Source: Viscum album (Eukaryota; Streptophyta; Magnoliopsida; Santalales; Viscaceae). Taken from it: DNA of 64,000 nt. Under the pieces are notes generated by a model. The model was not told where the DNA came from. It saw only the letters and a program-made list of their open reading frames with translations, and did no database searches. The stretch spans positions 1,548,344,868 through 1,548,408,867 of the forward strand of contig OY728122.1 of assembly GCA_963277665.1 (NCBI GenBank), read 5' to 3'. This document shows positions 48,677 to 61,475 of this stretch, piece by piece. Each line of letters starts with the position of its first letter. Position 1 is the stretch's first letter. A program made the translations under genes and the position numbers.

Positions 48677-48854
48677 ATCTTCAGATCCTCTGTGGGTCTT
48701 CATTAGATCCTATATGGGTAAACATCAACCAATCCTATGTGGGTCATCTACAGATCTTGTGTGGGTCATCATCATAACCTGTGTTGGTTATCTTCAGATC
48801 CTTTGTGGGTCATCTTCAGATCCCGTGTGGGTCATCTTCGATCCTATGTGGGTC
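48677..48854 (+). repeat. 22-bp minisatellite in the nested 3' LTR (8 units)
   Basis: Eight units start at 48677, 48699, 48721 (25 bases), 48746, 48768, 48790, 48812 and 48834. Consensus and flanks equal the six-unit array at 40785-40915, including the last, shorter unit and the following AATA.TAG. Confidence 0.9.
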
Positions 48855-48972
48855 AATAATAGATCTTCTTGACTAAGTAATATGATCTTGAAAAATATCT
48901 AATCATCTATACTTATGTACTTATGTTATACCTGGTGTGATCTGAGTCTAAAACTTTGTTGTACACTTCTAG

Positions 48973-49055
48973 GTGGTGATACCTTCGTGGATATTTTCTG
49001 TGTGGTGTTACATTTGTGGTACATAACGTCATGGTGTAACCTTTATGGTATTCTT
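48973..49055 (+). repeat. GTGGTG...ACC tandem units in the nested 3' LTR
   Basis: Three units with GTGGTGATACC, GTGGTGTTACA and ATGGTGTAACC cores, each followed by a GTGGTA-like segment, align with 41034-41118. Confidence 0.7.
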
Positions 49056-49730
49056 TCCTTCGTGGATATGATTTTCTTTTGGATAAAGAGTTTGGCCTTG
49101 GGTTTCCTCATGAACGATATGGGTTTACTAGAAAACTTTGGTATATGTAAGGGCATATACCTATGTAGGGTTTATTGTTGCTTCATGCTTTGTAATTTTT
49201 GTCATGCTTTGTGGATTATCCTATGTGGATTCTGATAGACCTTACGGGGTCTCGGGTTCCTTTATGAGTAATGTTATACTCCCCATACATGTTATATGCC
49301 CACACCATGTCCATCGTCTTTTGCAGAGAGTGGAAAACATTGTTCAAGGGTGGGGGTGCCAGGACTGGAGGATCCTCGGAGTTGGAACATTAGATGAGAT
49401 GAACTATGGAGACGATAGTTCGAGACCTATACCTACCCTTCAGTTTGGATCATTGTCGAGTTTTCATAAGAGATGTTTTTAGTTTTATATATTCCTTCCA
49501 GATGAAAATCTATTCTAGCACCTTTACATACTGTACTCACTCTATTTACTATATAGTTTACATTGTACTTGTTTCTTGTTGTGTGCTTGTATTATGTGAG
49601 TTTCAGGTAAAAAGGCAATGCCTTCTGGGTTTTAGGGATATTACTTTCTAGTACTAGTCGCCATCCCCTGGCCTATGGATGGTGGGCTTTGGGATGTCAT
49701 GATAGAGGCCCCAGGGGATGGGTTGTGACA

Positions 49731-50641
49731 TAAATAAAAGATTTTTGTCATTTATATTTTAAAAGATCTATAGTATTTTCCTTAAAACCACACTAAAATG
49801 TTTTGATTCTAATGTTAATCAAATACATTAATTATATGTTTTAACATCTATTTGACATCACATACCACATCATAATCCTTTTTTAACCTATGAGCGTCCA
49901 TGTATGTTCTAGTCTCTTTCATTCATGGACAATTTCATGATATGCTCATTGGTTATTATATATGTCATGATTGTTTTACCCAAATCTTACCATGGGTTCT
50001 ATTATGTTTATCTGTGGTTCATTATGAATTATTAATTATGTTGAATGAATATTTATGTGGTATGAATATTTATGTGGCAAGAATATTCCGGAAAATGTTG
50101 AGATGGGTGCAGCTAGATTGTGCTCCAATGCATTGGGTAAAGTTATGTCTCATGAGTTGAGATGTGAAACATGATTGGAAATTATCCTTCACCCATACTA
50201 AAAAGGGAAATGGTTTTGGTGGTTATCTTGGACCTGTACCAAAAAAATGTTTTAGGATTCTTCCACATTTATATGATATCATGTTTGTATGATCACTTAA
50301 TTGTATGATACGATTTTATATTTTCCATTCTTTATATATAATTATGTCATGCCTCCTAACTCATGTTCTTAAGACGTATATTTATGTTTTTACTTACTGG
50401 GATATACAGCTCATACCATTGTTCATGTGTTCCCCAGGGTACCCTATGCAAATGTTTGGGCTCGAAGGATGTTATGATCTCATTATAGAGATTAAATTAA
50501 AAGTGTTTTTTAGCCCCATTTTTTATGTTTTATTTACCTAGTATTACAAGACACTAGACATAACGATACATGGTGTGTACAATGATGTATACTTAAGCAT
50601 AAATTCATGAAATGTTATATAAAAAAGGCTCATTTCATTAT
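49731..50641 (+). repeat. 3' LTR of the outer Tekay-type element, right part
   Basis: It resumes colinearity with 30545-31442 of the 5' LTR: TATAGTATTTTCCTTAAAACCAC near 49768, TTGACATCACATACCA near 49850, TCATGATATGCTCATTGG near 49934, ATGCATTGGGTAA near 50129, GGGTACCCTATGCA near 50435 and TTATATAAAAAAGG near 50613. It ends near CATTTCATTAT, followed by AAATTA, which also stands before the 5' LTR. Confidence 0.85.
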
Positions 50642-52786
50642 AAATTATATGGTAAAATGGAATATATGTTTTTTTTGACAAATTAAATAAATAAACCTTC
50701 TGTCATTACAGACATAAATTACCCAAAATGAATAATATGTTATGTGAGTCCTAAATACCGATCATGAATCATGTGCATGGGATGATTTTACTCAGTCCAT
50801 GAGCTAAAAATATAAAAATCACAAATCCAAAAACTCTAGTAAATCTCTCTCAGAGAAATAGTTCAATCATAAATGTCAAAATATAGATTAACATTATCAT
50901 ATACCAAGTAACCTAGAATTTCTAATTGTAAAGGTGTTTGTTGGGAACCAGTTTGTGGTATGTCACATGCACAAACAAATTTCTATATCACAATTCATCC
51001 ATCACCGTAAACATTAACAAAAAATGGTATTTGATATATCTTTATTACAACCCATAGTTGGATACCACTTATCAGTGTCCCAAACAATGTACCCACATTA
51101 CCTTTTGTGCACATCCCAATATAGCAGTGGCTCAAGATCAATACTTAGGGACTACATTGTTACCATAGAGAAAATATACACTCGTATCATATAAAAAACA
51201 TCATAAAAATAACAATGTAATATCAGTCATAAATAATATACTATATGGGAGAAATTATTCACATTCATCCTATATTAAATGAAAAAAATGAGGAATAGAT
51301 AATCATAGTCATAAAACATAAAACAAAAATTCACTCAACGGTTTGATCACATATAAATGATAAATAAAAAAATAAAAAGAATCTAATGCTCCACTACCAT
51401 CTTTGAGAATCACATCATCCTAGAACTCAAACCCTATCAGAGCTATCCAAATATATCATGATTTAGTGGGCCTCTTCCTACCAAAAAATACTATTAATGA
51501 AATATAATCATTTAGCCTTTTTTGATGGAAATTTGAGCTGGCGATGGGTACAAATCATTTTGACACCACACATGGGCCCCCAAAATTTTCCAGTAAATAT
51601 AGTGTATGAAAATGTTATATTAATATAATAATTAAAACAAAAGTATTTAGAAGTATAAGTAAATAACAACCTTTGATCCTCAAATACTAACATGATATCA
51701 ATTGTACCAGTTTATCAAGTGTACGAGTTTAATTAATTCAATGAAATACATGAAAATTTTGTATTAGGGTGTAAAACTATATAGTTAGAGGTACATGAAT
51801 TTATTCCAATGAGGTAATCATTGGAAATCCATTGTAATAGTTATAAACTGATTAATATATATCCTCCTAGGATATCTATATGTATCATAATGATTAATCC
51901 AAGGTAACTACCTATGAATTATATATGGACACAATAGATGAATCTATGGGGATTTCCAAAGGATTTCATACAGACATAAAAAATGATTTCTAGGATAATG
52001 AGGATTATGTATTGACCTACAAACCATGTCTAAGGGGACTATATAAGTCATTCAGAAAAATCCAAAGGAAACCCCTTAGATAACCTCCATTGCATTCCAC
52101 AAGGACCCAAATTTGGATATGATATATCAAGACCTAGAAATACCATAAATTAAATCTTGAATGGAAATAGATCCCTATGATTCATTTCATAATCATAATA
52201 ATTAGTGGTTAGGGAATCACCCATGGGTGGTATCATATAGTACATCTTATAAGGGTTTTCCAATTAAAAAAACTATCTCACTTAACTAGGATCATCTTCT
52301 CTAGGGAAATAATACCCCACATGGTGCAAACTAATTCATTGATAAATAAATAAAGCTGTTAGAAAAATTTAAATTTATTATAAAATTTAAATTAAATATG
52401 TGTAAACCACAGAAACACACACTCCTTAAAAACATGATTTTCCATCAACAACACAAACTCAAACATAATCCAAATGAAATATATAACATATATGTTGGAT
52501 TGTTAACCAATTTGGAAAAATAATAATAATAAACACTATGAAAATTCATTGGGTGATGTAACTTAATCAAAATGTTATGTGTTCATCACAGTGGTCCTTC
52601 CTCTATCCATGTTGATTATAATAAAATTAAATTCATAGAACATATGAAATTTCCTAGTTGAAATATTCCACAATATCTTTGTGGTTCACACAAATATTAT
52701 AAGTGAATAAAGGGAAAATAAAAAAAATCGATGAAAAAAAGGAATTATAAACCATAAATTTCTAAAAAAAATGTCACCATGAACAT

Positions 52787-52799
52787 CCCTATTTATAAA
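52787..52799 (-). promoter_or_regulatory. Possible TATA box on the minus strand
   Basis: The minus strand reads TTATAAATAGGGATG, a good plant TATA context, inside the LTR-like sequence. There is no independent support. Confidence 0.3.
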
Positions 52800-52936
52800 A
52801 GATTAATAGATGATAATGTGGGCATGAATCCTAGAGAATGGATTTCTCCTAATGGCTATGGCCCTATCATATTATTGTGTCCAATCCTATAAAAACATAT
52901 AAACACCCCTATTAAAAAAACTAGAAAGGGCCTCAA

Positions 52937-53458
52937 CTAGGCTTGGTTCCCTTCACCTGACAGCCTCTGTGGCATATCCAATTTCTTTTTCATGTCAAAT
53001 ATCTTTTGGGGAGTTCCTACATACCTAACACACCAATAAACAATGTAGTCATTCCTCCCATATTTACATTTATAGAAGGAACAATATCCACACAAAATGG
53101 ACAATAACCGAGCACGTGATTGTTCCCTTCTAAATTTTACTAGTTCCATGGGTTCCACCATATTTTTCCCCTTTAGAATTTGTATTATTTTATTCACCCA
53201 AGGAAAAAATATATAAGATCATTAAATACCCAGGTCAGTATTCTTACCTTTGGAATCCATCCCTCCAAAATATTGAGAGTCACAGCATATTTCCCACATG
53301 GTGGAGAACATGAAGAAAGGATTCCTTACAGTTTCACCTAACCGTTCCTTGACCCTCACATGTGCCATTAAAATAAACACTAATATGTAAAAACATCCGG
53401 ATACATATCCTTGAGATGTCTTAACACTTAAAATCTCAAATAGAAAACACATTCTCAA
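52937..53458 (-). other. Two unidentified minus-strand open stretches
   Basis: Open stretches of 78 (53222-53458) and 86 residues (52937-53197) on the minus strand lie in a patch that is less AT-rich than its surroundings. The first holds NPFFMFSTMWEICCDSQYF and ends at GGMDSKG, followed by GTAAGA, a good splice donor. The second holds LCGYCSFYKCKYGRND and VYWCVRYVG. I do not recognise a family, and the two do not join in phase at an obvious acceptor. They could be exon remnants of a captured host gene or chance. Confidence 0.25.
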
Positions 53459-53935
53459 AATAAACCCCCCATGAAAACATAAACTTAAAAGTCATTCACA
53501 ATTTCATAACTCATAATGGGCATTGGTTCATACACTAAAAATATAATTTCTAATGGAAATATTGAAAAAGAGTGTCCTAGATATAAAAATATCATGGTAG
53601 ATTTATCTTATGATATTCATGTTCAAAAATAATAATGGTTTTAGAGTAAATGATTGAAATGGAAACATTCAAAGGTATGTATAGTTTGTTTTTTAATTCA
53701 CATATTTTTTTAAAGTTAGGGGAGTACAATATTATTGGACCAAGTGCCCTTCTTGAGAATTAAGATCCAGTATTATAATACAATAAGAAATATTAATTTA
53801 TATATATTAGGTTGTGCTCATATGTATACAAAAGATTATATCCTCTACAGTTTGAGGATATTCACAGGGTTTTCTTATGACAATCATGATTTATTATAAA
53901 ACCACATATTCAGATGTTAGGGATGTTATGACACA

Positions 53936-56900
53936 TTGAGGTTGATGAGAGGGTTATTACCCTGGTATAACAATCATCATAAGTTTTTAAGTTTTAAAAA
54001 TTATATATTCTAATTAACATGGAACATTAGATACCATCCTAAAACTTCTCACATGATCATTATTTACATGTTCATGATTTGGCATCAGAAATCATTCATG
54101 GAGAGACTGGTTTGTATTGTGGATCAATGTGAGAAGACTATTTTTTGAAATGTAGTTCCTCTATTATGTGTTCAAGAAATTTAATAATATATATAATATG
54201 ATAAATTGGAGTGATAATATGATATAAATGAATAATGGGTAGATTGTTTCACCAAGGAGTCTCAATAATGCTCAGGGATTCATCATTGAGATGATATGCT
54301 CTAGAGTAGGGTTGTTGTAACAAAATATATTTTAGAGGTCTTAATTCTATCAATAATATTTTAAATCTGATGTATTTTACTCTATTTTTTTATTTCTGAT
54401 GGTTTTTTTGTGGTAGGAGAACTTGTTTAGGGGAAATGATGTTGTAAAAATGAATTTTACCATGTAGTATATTAAAACTATAGGAAAAATGGGGGACCAA
54501 AAATGATTTTGAGTGATAGGATTTGAATACTTAAACTGATTGTAGGACATCATTGTATCTACTTCTCTAGAAATGAATCATTATATAATATTTGTTTTAA
54601 AATATAGTCCTACGTATAATTCCATTGGTAAAATTTAATCAAAATAGGTGTTGAGTTGAAACACTCAGTAATGAAAAAATTATCAATATGTATTCAAGGT
54701 TTAGATCATAAGCATGAGAAAATCATAGCATGGGGGAAATATATGATTAAAAGAACAAGGTTAAATAAAATTTATCCACATAATAGATAGTCAGTAATCT
54801 CAAAAGATTAAAAGTATCATTTGGAAGAAGAGTGATGAATCATTAGACAATATTGATTTAACATGGATCATAACATTGGAATATTACATAGAAATATTTC
54901 AAAATAATAAAATTAATCATATGTGACAATATCATTATGAATAAGTCTAAATGAAAATACATCCATGTATAACATCCATAGGATTTGGCTAACCACCCAT
55001 GCACCTTAATAGTCTGGGGCTCACAACCTCTGTACCCTTGATCATGAGAATACCACCCATGTAACATTGGATTTAGAATACTACATACATATGCATATTT
55101 TTAGGATTAAAACCTCTATAAAATTGGGATTGGACATCCCATCTATTTCACTTTGGGCTTCCAATAACCTCATTTAAACCCTTTGGATTCGAATAACCAC
55201 TGAAGTACCAATTTGAGATCATGAGGTATAAAAATTTACATTGCAGTGGATGGATATACAGGACACCAAAAATATAGTAATGATAAACCACACATTAGTT
55301 TTTCAAAAAGTGATGAATAAAACATCATATCATAATGAACTAATGAGAATAAAGTGGATTTTATATCATTTTGAAATTGTTCAGTATGAAATGAAATATA
55401 TATTTTTATTGGTTGAAATTGATATTTGATTTACCCTAGAGATTTATATAATTAATTCAATTAGAGGGTGACCATGATAATTAATCCATATTATGTAGGT
55501 TGTTTGGATATCGTGAGGAAAATGGAAGTAATTTCTTAAACAGAGTTCCTAGAAAATATTTTTATCATCATTATTAAAAGACCAACACATTTTTCACATT
55601 CAAAAATTATATTTGAGAAGGGATAATATTTTTAAATAATAAAATAAAAATAATCCCAATTAAAGGTACATTGAAAATAAATAATGTTAAATTAATAAAT
55701 TTGGAGTAAAGGATAAAATTAGTGAATGTGAAATAAATTATGTTTTTAATATCATACAATATATTTATTCAAACACACATCATTTAATAGACCCAGACAT
55801 ATTCATTTGAAAAGATGTGAAGATAAATATGATTTCCAAAAGAGATAGTACAAATTTTTCTTTCAAAATAGGAAATGATTTTTTGCAACAATAAATATGG
55901 TCATTGAAGATAATTATCATTTATAGAGATTGGAAATTATTATTAAAACTATTATATTGTTATGTTGAAAGTAATTTAACTAATAATAATTCTTTTTCAA
56001 AATAATATTAATTCACTATAAAATATGGATTAAATAATTTATGACATAGTTATATGACAATATAATTTAATAATTGTAGAATGGATTTAAATAAGAAAGA
56101 ATGAAACACAATGAATGATATTTCAGGTTACATAATCCCATACAAATGAATGAATCACAACCTATTGAAAGTGAAAACATAAAATAGAACATTAATAACA
56201 ATGAATAATATAGAATAAAGAAAAAATATTCCATATATTAATTATATATACCCTATAGGAAAAAATTAGTGAATTATACAAAAACATGACTCAAAGTGGG
56301 GAGTTTATGTTTAAAAATGATTTCCTTTTTCTTATGTTCTATGAAAGTGGTTTAAACTTCTACAAAATTTACATAAACCTATTTATAAATTATATTATAA
56401 CCTCATTCATGATTTTAAATTTTAAACTCATTAATTATATATTGTATAGTTGGTTATTATTTTTTCTCGTGATTTGATGTTAATGATTCTGATTTTTTTC
56501 AACTTTCTTTGAAATGATGATGTTGATAATTGTTTATCAATATCATGTTCATAACATACATAATATATTCATGTATAAAAATTCGATGTTATAGATCCTA
56601 TTCATGTTTAACTATTTTTTATAACTATCAAAGATGAACAGGTACCAACCTCATGTGAAACAGAATGTGATATATATATACAATATTTATTCGATTTACA
56701 TTAGTTTTTGTTAGTTCAGAAAAATAAATAAAATATACATTTTCATTTCATTAGAATAAAATAAAACATTTTTATATTAACAAATGAGACATTTATTATC
56801 GTCAAATTTTAATTTCATACCACCATCAATTTTTTTTAATATGATAATTATTATTTGTTATTTCCTCTACAAAAGATACATTAGATATTTTAATATAAGT

Positions 56901-59780
56901 TAATATACCGACTTATCCCAAACCATTAACCATAACATTAGAGTTTTCACTAAATATGAATGTACCTCCATCATAATAGTTAAATAATAAGAAGATAAAT
57001 ATTTCACAAGTCTTATGCTTTGATAAACAACTATTTGTATACCATGTTATTTTGGAAGTCATCATGTATTCTTCCTACAAAATAAATCACATATATGGTT
57101 TTTATTGTATATATTAATGTTTTGTTCCATCTTAATTAGTAGTAAAAGTCTTATGAACCCAAAGATATTTTATAATTTTTTTGTATTTCTATAAAAAATA
57201 TAGATTAAGTGAAATTAAATTCAATGTATATCCAAAAGACTATGTAAACATTAAAGAACATTCATTTGAATAATGACCTTTAAAGTTACATAAAAACATG
57301 TATAATTTGAATTTTTCTCATTTATGGATTTAACAGAAATAATTGTATACATCTTATGAACCTGATTATTATAATAATGAATACATTTACTATATTTTTG
57401 ATTTTTCATATGTATTATTTTAACAAATTTATCATTGTATCAATCAAAAATAAATAAAATTTATATTAAACAAGTAATTTCTTTCATTCTGGTTTTCATT
57501 CACTTTATAAATAACATACAATTCAACTAATATTTTCAAATTTGTACCTGATCTAGAATTTTCCATTTTTTTCATGTTTGAGATGATTACATTTTATTAT
57601 AATTTTTTCAAAATCAGGAAATACTATTGTAAATATTCTACATTGATCCTAATCATTTTTTAGATTAAATAATTTATTCTAAAATTCTTATATTAATATT
57701 TAAACTAAAAAAAATATATAAACATTGTATCTTAAATATTACTTAAAATTGCATCATTATATTATTTTATTTTCATCTATAATATTCTTATTTTGTATTT
57801 TCATTTCCCTATAATGAAGAGCCACTCACATGATATCTCTTTGAAATATTTCATTTTGAACAATTAATAACTAAAATTCATTTTCAATATAATATTTAGA
57901 ACCAGAATAGTAATTATAATTATATTGTACCTAATTTAGAGTAGTATCCATCACACATAGAATAGAATATTATTTTACATAGTCAGGACCAACATAACAT
58001 GGGTCAGACTCTTCATTAAAATAACATCATATATGACATTCTATTAATTTTTCATTATATTAATTTTTTTTCACATCTTTTTTTTATTGGGAATATTCAT
58101 ATTTAAATGAATACATTTCTAGTAATCACAGAATATTAAATCGTTTACATAATATTTTTTACTTTTACATCTTTTACTACCCTTTGTGATATCCTTTTAT
58201 GAATATATTTTGAGGTTATTCTTAAAGACTCTCTCACCCTTCTTTTACTTGTAAAATTCCTTGGTGAAATTTAAAATTTCACAGTTTTCACCTTTTTGTA
58301 GCTTAAAATCTGATTAAATAAATATAACATTTATATTTGATTAAAATGTTATGTAAATCCTTTTATTGTGGTCATTAGTTTTTTCATTATTCATTTCAAG
58401 CTAATATTGATGTAGTGATACAATCAACTCATTCATTGAATATTAAGTGAATTTCTTACAATCTTCAATAAAAACATTCTTTGAATTCCATCTCATTTTT
58501 AGATCTCTATGTTGTTGAATATGTATTGTATCAATAATACTCTATAAATATTATTTATTATCAGGATCTCATATTTCATAGTTTTTTTACTATTATTCAT
58601 AATTTAATTAATTTTTTGGAATATATTTAATGATAATATTATCTTTCCAACGGTTTATAATATTTATTAATATATATTTGAACATTTTTTGAATGTATTC
58701 TAGAATCACTATTTATACACTGCAATTTAATGTATAGGCATATCAGATGGTTCTAAAGCCCAATGTTTGAGATAACATGGATGGATCATGTACCCATCAT
58801 TTTTGGAAAGCATTTTTATCAACCGTACGTTCAGATTGAATCCTAATTTTCAGAAAATGGAAGTATTAATAAACAAACCTATGCTTAAAAAGGAACCTTA
58901 TATTTATGGTAAAAAATAGGCGCTTCATCTAGACATATTTTGGGATCAAACATATATTTGAATCCCTACATTGGTATTATTATCATCACATAAAGTAACA
59001 TTATGTTTTTCAATTCAATGATGGAGTTTTAATTAAAGATATTTCCATGATTAACAGTACTATCACAATAGAAGTAAATTTTACATTAATGATATTTTAT
59101 AACCAATTGATATACTTGTATTTAAATGAGTAAATATTTATTATTTGATATGGATGTTATATCATTACCAGATTGTTTATATTTAAATAAAAATTATTTG
59201 TCGAGTGACATTTTTGGATTTTGTCAACCGATGGAAATCAAAGATTTTTATTTAGCATGAATTTTTTTTACTTTCTGGATGACTTTAGGTTGGAAATATT
59301 TTTTTTAAAACGTTACTAATAAAAATAATCAAAAAATCGATTGAATAAATAATTTTAAAAGAGGATATCCTTATAAGATATACATGTTTCAACCTAGATC
59401 TACAGTGTAAATACATCTTTTGGATTGCAGCTATTCCCACTGAATAGAATTCCCATGAAATATATCTTTAATGATATTCTTTCTTAAAGATAAAAAATAT
59501 ACAATAGTAAGATATTTATTATGTCAATTGCTTATACAACTGTGATCATGAATATGTCAATTCAACTACATCAATCTCTTTTGATATATATGAATTTTCC
59601 AACTTGAAATCAGTTGTGGTAGTGTGTCCTCTTCCTAGACTATGATATGGAGAAATGGGTTCCTGATAAAATAATAATAAATCATTGTAAATCCATATTG
59701 TATATTGTGTTTAATGCAAGCACTTATTTGTGAGGTTATTTTGATGATGGGGTCATTATATTGGAAATAACCTATCTCAT
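53936..59780. other. AT-rich sequence without recognisable genes
   Basis: Nearly 6 kb with no open stretch showing a known motif and no RT, integrase or transposase signature. Apart from the degenerate minisatellite at 54981-55220, I see long A/T runs and scattered short repeats. It is most likely very old transposon DNA. Confidence 0.6.
54981..55220 (+). repeat. Degenerate minisatellite, unit about 24-34 bp
   Basis: About eight diverged units follow each other. Each has a core like AATACCACCCATGTAAC or AATAACCACTGAAGTACC, then an A/T stretch with TTGGATT or TTGGGAT. Examples are CTAACCACCCATGCACC (54989), AATACCACCCATGTAAC (55049), AATAACCTCATTTAAACC (55163) and AATAACCACTGAAGTACC (55192). 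Unit length varies. Confidence 0.55.
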
Positions 59781-59789
59781 TGATAGGTT

Positions 59790-60840
59790 GTTGGGGGAGT
59801 ACGATAAGGGATGTTTATGCCTCAACCCTTAGATAGAATTACCTTTTTCTCATGTACTATTTATTCACGGCTCAAATATGTTATCTATACTAACCTCGGC
59901 TTTCCCAGGCTGACATGTCACCTTCCCAATCGACCATGTCACCTCCAAATCATGAAACCAGCTTTACCTTTTGGTCATCCCACGATAGGGTGCACTTATT
60001 CCCCGTGATTACTAAACCCCACCATCCAGTTTAGGGTTTCCTCGGTCCACATGTTATCGTCAATGATCAAGAAAACATCCTCCCGTCTCCTCCCTCCATA
60101 GTCGGCAGTCCCTCCATGAGCTTCATCTTTCCATTGCACGTCCAAAATTAGTTGAAGAAGCTTATAGTATCAGTTATCTTTCAATCAGTAGTTTTTCCAA
60201 TCCTCCCTCTAATATTGGGATTCTGTCCTCCACAATCCCATTACCTCCGTGATACCTCATTTATGCCCTCCAACTTAGGGTTTCGCTACATTCGGGGTTT
60301 CGTTGCATCCATCACGACCCACTGCAATCGCATATAACTGCCAGCATATAGTTTCCCATCTGTCTTCCATCTCGCAAATCCCATGATTCCTTAGACCATC
60401 CATCCATATTACGGTTACCCTACATCCATCGCGACCGATGTCACCCCTTTATGCCTTTTTCGGTTCCCTCCGCCTAAATCCCTCTCCCGCTCGAGGTTTA
60501 CCAACACTTAAGGATTGAGATGATTTCATTGACTCCCTCCTGACACCCCTCTCTATCCACACCTCCAGCTTCTTCTATGCCTCCGCAGCTAGCTACTCCG
60601 CATTTGACTCCTCCGACACCAGCTCTGGATCCTCTGCTAACAGATCCTCTACTTCCGGCTGCTCTGCCTCCCTCAAATTTCAGTCTTCTTGTACGCTATC
60701 TTCTGGTGTCCAGTCGGAGAGGCAGTCCATTCACTTGGCTTCCATGCTACCAAGATCACAAGGCGTGGTTCTATATAGTTCTATCCTCATTTGGTAGTCT
60801 TCAATGAGAATTTCAGGTATTGAATTTACATTTATAAGGT
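59790..60840 (+). other. Gene-like GC-richer block (possible host gene 5' region)
   Basis: Base content changes sharply from the AT-rich surroundings to a C/T-rich, CpG-containing stretch typical of plant 5' UTR and first exons. Two TTAGGGTTT boxes lie at 60031-60039 and 60275-60283. The open stretch 60577-60807 reads MPPQLATPHLTPPTPALDP and goes on as a Pro/Leu-rich protein, while another frame is Ser-rich. The longest frames elsewhere are 60-65 residues. No family is recognised. It could be the first exon of a dead or captured gene continuing into 61186-62071, or the 5' part of another repeat. Strand is inferred from the downstream exon-like segments. Confidence 0.4.
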
Positions 60841-61185
60841 GAGGATCTCTCAATCATTATTCCAAATTGTTTGAAGGCCATTGAACCATACTTTTGGTGG
60901 CTATAGAATGAGAAAAATATCCTCAAGGTGAAGTGTCTGGGCTAGGTTGGATCGTATGTATGCAAAAAAGAAAAAGAAACTATTCTAAGTATGCTATTAT
61001 TTAATTTCTTATGATATAAAATCTCCAATGGTAACATTTGACACTATTATTTTTTATAAATAGTTATCAATGAGGTCTTCCACCAATATTAGGCTTCCAT
61101 GGTTTTCAAATTTTTCATTCATTTACCTATTTAGGATTATCTTTATAATTATTACTGATTCATTTTTTTCCTATGTATTGTTTAG

Positions 61186-61299
61186 TTGATGTTATTTCAA
61201 TAAAAGATATTTACTACAGTGAGGTTGTGCTCCAGGGTGATGGAATTTTCCTTCAAGAATTTGGGGATGGTTGCATTGAGGGTGCTGCTGGTTTCGCGG
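61186..61299 (+). pseudogene. Exon-like segment 1 of an unidentified gene
   Basis: Preceded by a T-rich tract ending TTTAG and followed by GTAAAT, it reads DVISIKDIYYSEVVLQGDG and then IFLQEFGDGCIEGAAGFA without a stop, ending in phase 1. The protein is of even composition, unlike the Asn/Lys/Ile-rich random frames around it. The family is not recognised. Confidence 0.45.
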
Positions 61300-61426
61300 G
61301 TAAATAATGTATTATTTTGAAAATTCATTTCATTTTTATACCATTTATTTAGAAACTTATGTAATTGATAATAATATTCACTATAAATAAATGTTTTATC
61401 ATGATGATAATGTGTATATTGTTCAG

Positions 61427-61475
61427 TTCCTTTTCAAGCAGTGATTTCTGGTTTCACGTGGGGAATTCAAGAGCA
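61427..61475 (+). pseudogene. Exon-like segment 2 of an unidentified gene
   Basis: After GTTCAG and before GTAATT. Joined to segment 1 in phase 1, it reads VPFQAVISGFTWGIQE without a stop. A 49-base exon is short, but the phase fits on both sides. Confidence 0.4.

Larger units (their letters stand above)
38717..49730 (+). mobile_element. Nested Tekay/Del-type chromovirus retrotransposon
   Basis: A complete element of about 11 kb: LTR 38717-41790, primer site 41794-41805, gag, PR, RT, RNase H, IN, chromodomain, polypurine tract, LTR 46605-49730. The flanks 38711-38716 and 49731 onward rejoin when compared with the uninterrupted LTR around 30530-30560, which proves the insertion. No exact target duplication remains (TTATA on the left, TAAAT on the right). 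It is clearly richer in GC and CpG than its surroundings, which fits a younger insertion with less cytosine loss, but all frames are still broken. Confidence 0.92.
46605..49730 (+). repeat. 3' LTR of the nested Tekay-type element (about 3.13 kb)
   Basis: It starts TGTAAAGACCTGAAATTTTC after the polypurine tract and ends GGGTTGTGACA. It is colinear with 38717-41790 over its whole length, with a moderate number of substitutions and short gaps. It contains a GC-rich island (47600-48300), eight minisatellite units (48677-48854) and the GTGGTG units (48973-49055). After its end the interrupted outer LTR resumes. Confidence 0.92.
28337..50641 (+). mobile_element. Tekay/Del-type chromovirus retrotransposon, split by a nested element
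   Basis: A full LTR-gag-PR-RT-RNase H-IN-chromodomain-LTR structure is readable. The left LTR is 28337-31442 and the internal part about 31443-36530. The right LTR is 36531-38716 plus 49731-50641, because another element of the same clade sits inside it. Both LTRs come to about 3.1 kb when the insertion is removed. The possible target duplication AAATTA lies at 28331-28336 and 50642-50647; it is low-complexity and so weak evidence. The domain order and the chromodomain after integrase place it in the Tekay (Del) chromoviruses. All reading frames are broken. Confidence 0.88.
50648..53935 (-). mobile_element. Probable minus-strand LTR-like sequence right of the Tekay insertion
   Basis: On the minus strand a candidate start TGTCATAACATCCC stands at about 53930, and a TATA box (TTATAAATAGGG) lies at 52787-52799. 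Near 51110 the plus strand reads CATCCCAATATAGCAGTGGCTC, resembling CATCCAAGAGCTATAGCGGGCTC at 5-27 in the left-edge sequence. These features suggest another long minus-strand LTR, perhaps the partner of the sequence at 24933-27526. Alignment is patchy, so both identity and limits are uncertain. Confidence 0.35.

Noticed and set aside
38712..49735. Target-site duplication of the nested element (TTATA and TAAAT)
   Set aside because: The flanks match at only two of five places. The insertion is proven by LTR colinearity, not by the duplication.
60031..60283. TTAGGGTTT boxes as a telomere remnant
   Set aside because: Only two isolated copies 244 bases apart and no tandem array. They fit plant 5' UTR boxes better.
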